Source: UBA6264 sp964531505
GTDB taxonomy: Bacteria; Patescibacteriota; Patescibacteriia; UBA2591; UBA6264
NCBI GenBank assembly: GCA_964531505.1
Contig: CAZHDT010000019.1
Span: forward strand, 1-12,096
Direction of reading: 5' to 3'
Length of the DNA stretch: 12,096 nucleotides
How positions within the stretch are numbered: position 1 is the stretch's first letter; each line of letters begins with the position of its first letter. Position numbers and translations under genes: made by a program. The notes beneath the pieces were generated by a model. The model had not been told where the DNA came from. It did not search any database and worked only from the letters and a program-made list of their open reading frames with translations. Shown here piece after piece: positions 11,926 through 12,096 of this stretch.

Positions 11926-12096
11926 TAAGTTGACGTTAAAGGTCAAATTTGGAGAATATTAAATTACAAATTCCAAATAACAAATAACAAACAATATCTA
12001 AATTCTAAACACAAAATATTAAATTCTAAACTATTCTGAGGGGGTTTTCCTTGGGAGGTTTAACTTCTTACAGGTCGGACCTGTAAGTTCCTATAA
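11926..12096. other. AT-rich right edge with TAAATTCTAAAC repeats
   Basis: No gene. TAAATTCTAAAC occurs twice (11999-12010, 12020-12031) beside an ACAAATTCCAAATAACAAAT stretch. Any RT promoter should lie here; minus-strand hexamers are too AT-rich to choose one. Confidence 0.5.
12067..12087. repeat. Palindrome CTTACAGGTC-G-GACCTGTAAG
   Basis: Perfect 10-base arms around G, the same core as the 5870, 6193, 6266 and 6327 copies. It shows the family extends past the right edge of the window. Confidence 0.85.

Overview
The window is AT-rich, with nearly every gene on the minus strand, and it has the look of a metagenome-assembled candidate-phyla-radiation (Patescibacteria/Parcubacteria-like) genome. 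That assignment is an inference. It rests on the compact transformation-type genes, a diversity-generating retroelement (DGR) with a secreted lectin-fold target, weak or absent ribosome-binding sites on many genes, dense short palindromes, and an exact 100-N scaffold gap at 4865-4964.

Layout, left to right. 1-882: palindromes, a decayed AAA/DUF4143 ATPase fragment (310-639) and a 67-bp tandem duplication. 883-4136: a DNA-uptake/processing cluster of comM/yifB, dprA and yraN, with a plus-strand structured-RNA candidate (about 3535-3741) between dprA and yraN. 4151-6084: an AlbA_2/HATPase-type regulator (interrupted by the N gap) overlapping by one base a REP-associated Y1 (HUH) transposase. 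6085-6419: a palindrome cluster. 6420-7649: an intact AAA/DUF4143 ATPase. 7881-8510: a membrane-anchored cupredoxin. 8511-9082: a gene-free array of palindromes and direct repeats. 9059-11925: a complete DGR in minus-strand order reverse transcriptase, template repeat (TR), avd, target gene ending in the variable repeat (VR), and a 3' hairpin.

The strongest system is the DGR. TR (10662-10781) and VR (9085-9204) align over 120 bases with 13 differences. Twelve of these fall at adenines of the TR coding strand and one does not. The target is an exported formylglycine-generating-enzyme/C-type-lectin-fold protein whose last 40 residues are diversified. A perfect 10-bp-stem hairpin begins 3 bases beyond the VR, where DGR target-recognition hairpins are known to sit.

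A second theme is a family of short palindromes. Most share a GGTC-N-GACC or AGGT-NNN-ACCT core, with arms that vary in sequence but stay self-complementary. They lie between genes and also in frame inside genes: four in comM and one in the transposase that is the best candidate to move them. comM and the transposase also share a 26-base leader hairpin of identical geometry with compensatory stem changes directly ahead of the Shine-Dalgarno sequence. The 3535-3741 RNA candidate and this leader hairpin are the two items I could not assign to a known class.
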